Shown piece after piece: positions 59,101 to 64,000 of a DNA stretch of 64,000 nt. Source of the stretch: Pterobdella sp. o SKG-2022. Taxonomy: Eukaryota > Annelida > Clitellata > Hirudinida > Piscicolidae. The notes beneath the pieces are model-generated. The model was not told the origin of the DNA, did not search any database, and saw only the letters and a program-made list of their open reading frames with translations. Where the stretch lies: positions 18,727,209-18,791,208 of the forward strand of contig OZ038321.1 of NCBI GenBank assembly GCA_964035795.1, read 5' to 3'. Position 1 is the first letter of the stretch; the number at the start of each line of letters is the position of its first letter. The translations under genes were made by a program, and so were the position numbers.

Positions 59101-61385
59101 GAGGTTTATTTTTTGTTGTTGCTATTTTTCAAAATGAAGTTCACCTTGATGTATTGACACTTATTATATCTTTATCTTTTTGCGCCCATTCTCTTTTTTT
59201 AAACCAAGCAGTTAGTATTATAGCGAGCCAAATTAAACTGATTTTCAAAAAATTCAAATACTTTCTACTTACATTATCACCAAAATAACACCGCCCGCAA
59301 TAGTCTTTCTTGAAGAAAAAAAAGGAGTTTACAAGCTTAGTCAAGAGATTAAAATTTTGTTCTTCGAAACCATTCTTTTATGAGATGAGCAATAGCACCC
59401 AACCACACTTCCCAATATTTAACAGCACTTGTCTGAACACTACGCTATTTAGGTGCACCAATCTTTCCACCACCTCAGTTCCAATCACAAGGGAACAGCT
59501 GTCTAAAGGCCCTTCTTTCTTGTCATGAAAAAAACTGAAACAAAAAACTATTCAAAATTAATTTTAAATTGGAATATATTGAAAATTTTTCAGGAAATTA
59601 AAAATATTAAGTTTGCGTTCTCATTATATGGATACAAAGTTTTAAGTAGCACAGAATGAATTATTTGGAATGTCCCATAATATCCAGCTTTTAACGATTA
59701 AACTCGACGCACACACTGCAGTTGATGTTAGAGCTGGAGCAGGTGAGGTTGATATTGAAGAGCAAGGAGGAACAAATCAAAGGAATGGAGCTGAAGTACC
59801 AGAATTATCTCGACAAGGCCAAATATGTTCGTTCGTTTAATACCTTTTTCCATTTAAGAAATTTGGTTGTGCATTAATATCTGATAAAATTGAACACGTT
59901 GGTTCCAAAGTTTTTCTGATCGAATTGATATAGTTTAATATGGGAGTATTTTGTTTTAGCTGTTTAACTTCTACTTATAACCATAAATAATGTGGTGTCT
60001 ACATACTTGCTAGAGTTGGGACAAGAGGCATGCTTGCGGAGTTCAAGATAAATATTACGACGTTTCAACGCTGTTATACAAATTTTTATGGCATTTTTAA
60101 GGCAAGCCATTTAGAACTTCGTGGGAAAGTTCTGTTTATGATTATATGTAGAGATGCCCACTATTAACCTTGCTCCACGGCTTTGAAGCGTGTCTTCAAA
60201 TTTCTATTTATTTATGTGTTGTATTTTATCACATTATTAAAATTCAGATAATGCAACAAGAACAACGTCAGTTACCGCAGCCTGCTGAGGACGTAATTTC
60301 TCTGCAGCAAGAACTTACTCAAAAGGACAATTATATTAAAGCCCTACAGGTTATTATAAACGTAGTTGTAATTGTTCCGACATTCACGTTGGCCTAAAAA
60401 ACCATAAAAGAACTGACTCAAAAAATTGAAACAAGAATTTATTGATTTTTATAATTCATCTTTTTATTTTTGTTTATAAATACGTGTACAACTTTCTAGA
60501 GAGAAATATTAACGTAGAGAGAAATATTAACGTTTTATAAATATATAACTTTATATAACTGAAATATATAACTGGTGTTTAACTTATGACCGAGTAGGCA
60601 GCCATCATTCAAAGTGGATCATTTTACGATTAGATGCTCTAATTTTTTAATATAAATAGTTTTAAAGCAGAAATACTGAATAGCTTTTTATAAATATGAT
60701 TGAGGTAAAGTTTGACACCACTTTCTAATATCTCCCCATCATGGAGAATTACTTTAACATCATCATCATTAGTTGAAGTACGGTTAAAGTAATTAAATTA
60801 ATTTTTCATCTTAGTCATTATCTCTTTCTAGTTTTTCATTATGTTTTATACCTATACCAGAGCACCATCAAGATCAACGAGACGGAGCAAAAGCTGATGT
60901 TATCTGCCTTCTACAACTTGGTCGGTTTTTTTGCTGTTTTCATTTGTAATCAGTTGTTGCAATCCTCACATTGATCACGACAGGGAGTACGAACTCATAA
61001 GCAGAATCTTGAATCCAGGTTGTTCAAGGATCACAATTATAAACTTTTGGGCCAACCGACACAGAACAATGGCTCCAACTCGAGTGATGCCCAAACTTTT
61101 GAGCTAACCACAAACGCGTCGCCTTCAACGAACTCACCAGCCTTGAGTTCAAACCCTGGTAGTCCTAGAGTTCAAAATAAAATCTCCGATAAATCAAAGT
61201 TTGCTAATTTATCTGGCCAATCTGTGAACCCAGCTAACAAAAATATTAAAAACACATTCAAGAAATCAAAGTCTTCGATTAATAGTATCCACAAAACTAA
61301 TAAAACGCCCACAAAAAGTGGTGCTAAAATAAATTCAGTCACTCCCTCTTCTTCCTCCTCTTCGAACAAGAAAGACGATAAATAA
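50183..61385 (+). CDS. HOOK: Hook-family dynein-dynactin adaptor
   Basis: Cytoplasmic coiled-coil adaptor linking dynein to cargo. Exons: 50183-50215, 50328-50413, 50534-50600, 50782-50832, 50952-51003, 51222-51301, 53485-53553, 53914-53961, 54043-54126, 54316-about 54411, about 54881-54960, 55181-55245, 55871-55954, 56204-56246, 56337-56422, 57205-57309, 57526-57585, 57860-57932, 58294-58354, 58479-58613, 58794-59103, 59722-59826, 60248-60349, 60861-60920, 60984-61385; about 812 aa (human HOOK1 728). The N-terminal Hook domain (exons 1-7) shows EMAKFLKLILACAVLCENKQ and EKIMMLEEEVQHFIM. The coiled coil follows, with RDDYKLACEALEKENEQL, LTKKNRDLRDEIDFLRHHAD, QLETYKKQL and KLLKLQHENKLLRDRL, then LKSKEEQIKGMELKYQNYLD and EQKLMLSAFYNL. 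The C-terminal Ser/Asn/Lys-rich tail is longer than usual. The join between exons 10 and 11 is unresolved, because the best acceptor needs another phase. Confidence 0.92.
51420..51485 (+). repeat. LINE 3' end fragment
   Basis: tcaatcctagttaccgggac followed by atgtacaacaatataatcc parallels ccccagctactgggacgctt followed by acagcagtataatct at 55720-55755. Short and diverged. Confidence 0.4.
51603..51885 (+). mobile_element. LINE RT palm fragment with ATG-rich tail
   Basis: Plus-strand reading gives LHQGSVLSPLLFSIVIDAIR then, after a stop, NADDLVLLKNTTSGLRDKF. This matches the 'GDVLSPLLFNI' and 'YADDLVL' motifs of non-LTR reverse transcriptases, with the YADD tyrosine replaced by asparagine. It ends in a run of ATGATGATGATG near 51860. 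The copy is dead, inside a Hook intron. Confidence 0.75.
52068..52190 (+). repeat. Dispersed repeat, copy 2
   Basis: Second copy of the repeat at 49208-49320. The two flank the eIF3K/Hook promoter in the same orientation, about 2.9 kb apart. Confidence 0.5.
52888..53320 (+). mobile_element. LINE 3' end with tail
   Basis: Shares a stretch of about 240 bases with 55328-55570 (gggcatgacgttaaactgca, cttgttataacctg, gtcatttggcttggtggatg, caaggcaaactgcccaagtg, tgggaacggcgg). It is followed at 53225-53320 by a tail like that at 16290-16365 (gagccattatggacccccgt, ctaactcatgcttgtatgaa) and an ATG run. The 99-codon ORF inside is a chance frame. Confidence 0.7.
55085..55150 (+). repeat. LINE tail with ATG microsatellite
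   Basis: caacccatgctaccatgaaa followed by acgaaggatgatgatatgat, like the tails near 16318 and 53260. Only the tail is left. It lies immediately upstream of Hook exon 12. Confidence 0.6.
55325..55765 (+). mobile_element. LINE 3' end, best preserved copy
   Basis: Begins gggcatgacgttaaactgca and ends near the acagcagtataatct block. Near the end the plus strand encodes MESYGLKNADPLNRAEWRKC then ISRLLYTPATGTLTAV and a stop, the usual 'DRxxWRxxI' C-terminal end of a non-LTR reverse-transcriptase ORF. Located in the intron between Hook exons 12 and 13. It serves as the reference for the copies at 19655, 22025, 51420 and 52888. Confidence 0.7.
56938..57077. repeat. Fold-back element, about 62-base arms
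   Basis: Left arm about 56938-56999 and right arm about 57014-57077 are reverse complements with few mismatches around a loop of about 14 bases. The right arm contains AAGAAAAGCTTCGTATCTTG and the left ATACGAAGGTTTTCGTTA, so the shared GAAGCTTTTCGT motif lies inside the arms. It sits in the intron between Hook exons 15 and 16. Confidence 0.82.
60747..60794. repeat. Small hairpin, perfect 12-base arms
   Basis: AATTACTTTAAC at 60747-60758 and its exact reverse complement at 60783-60794 enclose an ATC-rich loop of 24 bases. It is in a Hook intron. Possibly a relic of an ATC-tailed element. Confidence 0.6.
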
Positions 61386-63608
61386 TATTTTAAGCGATAA
61401 ATATAAGTTAATGATCATTGATTCTTATATGGTTAATTTTATTACCGAAAGATTATCGCTATGGTGATTATAATGCAAGATGCACTCAATTGAACTAATC
61501 AAAGACGCCAGGTATATCATGATAAATGAATTATTCAAATATTTCAAACAATACCATACCAATGAAGCATTTATCTTGGTGAGAAAAAAAGAATTTTTTA
61601 ACGATAAAATTAATTTCACATAGGTGTATAACTTAACTGAAAACTTTGATGACTGCAGTCTATATAAACGATATATCAAGTATAATTCCAATTTTGATTG
61701 ATTCATCGATCTTGTATAAATTTTCCACTCATTTCTATGTTATTAAACACTTAGCTAATGTTTAAAAGCTTTGTAAAAACTCATAATTATTTATTTTTTT
61801 TGTGGTTATTTATGTATTTTTTCAATAATTTTTGGTTTATCTTGATCGATTATTTTATATTCATTTGTCTACCTATGGATTTTTTTGGCCACCAACTGTT
61901 TGAACAAAAAAATTCTTAAAGCCGAAATACGTGTTGGAATTCATTTCTAAATATGAAATTTTTTTCATTTTTATAATGAATTAATTGGTTTTGATTTCAA
62001 AGTAGTATTATATTTTTCATCATGTAAAACTGTTTTTTTTTTCAATTATGTTTAGAATATTTTTGGTTTTATCTTCTGATAAAAACTTCACCGTTATAAT
62101 ATGATCATTATCAATGTTCATCTGTAAAAATTTTAAATCATCTTCCACAATTTTCTTATACACTTCTCAAGCTTTAAAATTTCAAGTCATTTAATTACTT
62201 CAGCTTCAAATGTCTTCAGTTTAATTATGCTTCAATCGTTACAGACTTATTAGAAGGCCACCACCACATAATATATCCCACGTGAAATGTGATCCAGTCA
62301 TAAGATGAAACGTTTGAAACAAAGTGATTCTCATTTTTGTTGAAAAAATAATAAGTTTTTTCAAGATTTTAAAATTATTTTGGCAAAATTTATAATTTTT
62401 CAACACGTATCTTCAAATAGTCGTATGAGTATTCTCAATTTTTTTGTACTTTATTTTAAGCTTTCATTGAGATTCAAAAAGTATTAAAATTCATTCTACA
62501 ATATAAATTTGTGTATTTTATTTTGACCAAGTATTAATTTGGTGTCAAGTTATGGCCGAAAATCAATTATTTATCTGTATCGACGAAATATAGAATGATT
62601 TTTTTTCATATAACATTCAGCATCAAACCCTGGTTTTAAGATCGTATGAATATTACTGTTGTTGTGGCATGTATTTTCAATTGGTAACATAAAGTTTATT
62701 ACAAATGTATTACATCGCAATCTAGTCATTTATAATTTCCAATGCGACCATAATACTGAGAACCACACACATATATCTTCAAGAACAATTATATTCATTT
62801 TATCCAATTTAATTTCGAGTAAATTTTGTGTTTTATAATATCTTAAAATGCAAATACATGGCTTAAATTATTAGAAAGTTCAAGATATAATATAATATAG
62901 TTAATACCATTGTTTCAATATTAAAATTTATTAACATGCTTATATTCAAGGGATTTAAATATGTGTCGAAAAGAATTTTATTTGAAGCTGATCATTTCAA
63001 TCCAACTGAAATATGTTGAAGCGACAGATGCAAAAAAACTAAACTTTGATGAAATATCAGTTATACTTTCAAAAATTAGTTTGAGCAAGACCCAATTGCA
63101 ACCTGGCTCTTAAAGAGTAGTACGGTGGTGCAATGAATTTCGGCTATAATCGTTATCTCACTCGTCATCGTCGAAATTCATTGCAATTGTGCTCTTGATG
63201 GCATCGTACCATTTGTGATTTCATTTGCTTATTTTGAAACATGAGTTATTATTGAAATTTTTTGAAAACATTTTCGAAAATTACAACATTTAAAAGCACC
63301 ACTATCGTTTTAGGTAGCTATATTTCCTCAAAAAAGATCTATGGTTTTTACCATCTTAAGCCTTATTATGAAACTTAAGTTCGAAAAATACACACGATGT
63401 CTTTGAAGTGCGATGATATAATAAATAAAACTAGGTCGAGAAAAGATATCAGTGAAACTAATCATTCTGTCATTCGCTATTAAAAACGTCAGACTAATTT
63501 TAATAAAATAATCAATGAAGAATGCTTCTTTCATTTATTAATGATAAAAAACAATTATTCAACATCATAAGAAAAATTGAGCAGTACTGCTCAATTTGAA
63601 TTTGACGT
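61386..63608. other. Hook 3' UTR and intergenic spacer
   Basis: AT-rich. No canonical poly-A signal stands out close behind the Hook stop codon. The GC-richer island at 63115-63225 with a hairpin is the only conspicuous structure. Confidence 0.4.
63130..63184. repeat. GC-richer hairpin island
   Basis: GCAATGAATTTCG at 63130-63142 and its exact reverse complement at 63172-63184 flank a 29-base loop. The surrounding 110 bases are noticeably richer in G and C than the flanks. Not a tRNA: no B-box is visible. It may be a relic of a mobile element or a structured RNA. Confidence 0.5.
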
Positions 63609-63682
63609 TTATAAGGTGAAGACAAATGCAATCAGTTTTTCTTTCTCAGCTCTATCCAATGTTTCAATTTTAGCAACCAAAT
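63609..63682 (-). CDS. Probable last exon of a gene entering from the right
   Basis: On the minus strand, a good acceptor (ttatttcag) precedes an open frame of 24 codons, LVAKIETLDRAEKEKLIAFV followed by FTL and TAA. The content is balanced and helical, unlike chance AT-rich ORFs. The exon starts with two bases of a split codon. I do not recognise the protein. The rest must lie right of the window or in unrecognised exons before 64000. Confidence 0.5.
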
Positions 63683-64000
63683 CTGAAATAATTTATCATA
63701 ATTATATACAAATTAAACTCTGAATTTTTAAAATTATTTTTAAATAACATTCACTAAGTTAAAAAAAAAAAACTATTGAAATGTGTTTTCGAAAACATTA
63801 ATGATCCAATGTAGATTACTGATATTCTAAAGTTTTTTCCAACTTAATGAATATTATCTTTATAACTAATTGATGATACTTCATATAACTTATGATCCAT
63901 TAATTTAAAAGACTAGCTGTTATAATTATATATAAATATTAGAATGCTCATTAGCCAACCGGTCAATAAAAATCTTCATGAAATATTCATAATTTCATCA

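Noticed and set aside
63170..63225. Minus-strand terminal exon reading KWYDAIKSTIAMNFDDDE
   Set aside because: No usable acceptor; an in-frame stop sits a few codons upstream. Kept only as part of the hairpin finding.
1..64000. CRISPR arrays, tRNA or rRNA genes, prokaryotic operons
   Set aside because: No regularly spaced repeats, no tRNA B-box (GGTTCGA-type) found by eye, and spliced genes throughout. A tRNAscan or Rfam search would be decisive.

Overview
This is eukaryotic nuclear DNA from an AT-rich invertebrate animal genome. Genes are split into many short exons (30-400 bases) with GT...AG introns, and coding exons are clearly richer in GC than the introns. There are no prokaryotic operons, no Shine-Dalgarno sites and no CRISPR. 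The gene set (laminin gamma, Hook, a MOLO-1-like TPM protein, an NFIL3-like bZIP) says metazoan. I cannot settle the phylum from sequence alone; a lophotrochozoan, flatworm, tunicate or cnidarian would all fit. The genetic code looks standard. I rebuilt most gene models exon by exon, requiring AG acceptor, GT donor, matching codon phase and similarity to known families.

Layout, left to right. 1511-13591 (+): laminin gamma chain lacking its 5' end (28 exons; LE2 to the C-terminus). 14250-16370: two decayed LINE 3' pieces. 16715-24719 (+): ZER1, a CUL2 substrate receptor (18 exons, about 773 aa). 26011-29386 (+): TIMM23 (7 exons, about 179 aa). 30660-39516 (+): a MOLO-1-like TPM-domain protein whose last exon appears to lie 6.6 kb beyond the previous one, across an intron holding an antisense LINE (35150-38655). 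41079-42725 (-): UTP11 (7 exons). 42855-43574 (-): an unrecognised lysine-rich protein. 45047-46633 (+): single-exon NFIL3-type bZIP factor with a PINLS motif. 47137-49876 (-): eIF3 subunit K (8 exons, 218 aa). 50183-61385 (+): a Hook-family dynein adaptor (about 25 exons, about 810 aa). 63609-63682 (-): probable last exon of a gene entering from the right.

The genes are mostly unrelated housekeeping or structural genes: extracellular matrix, protein turnover, mitochondrial import, ribosome biogenesis, translation and motor adaptor. Notable arrangements are the head-to-head eIF3K/Hook pair (306 bases between start codons), the tail-to-tail bZIP/eIF3K pair, and the tight tandem of the unknown gene and UTP11.

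Repeats are abundant. There is a CR1/L2-like LINE with gag-like ORF1, endonuclease and an RT core that has been deleted; 3' ends of other LINEs that finish in ATG-rich microsatellite tails; and several fold-back (hairpin) elements. One recurring short motif, GAAGCTTTTCGT or its complement, marks at least seven sites. I found no clear tRNA or rRNA gene and no wholly new system. The strongest leads are the distal MOLO-1-like exon, the fold-back motif family, the unknown gene near an RFX X-box, and the likely CtBP-binding bZIP.
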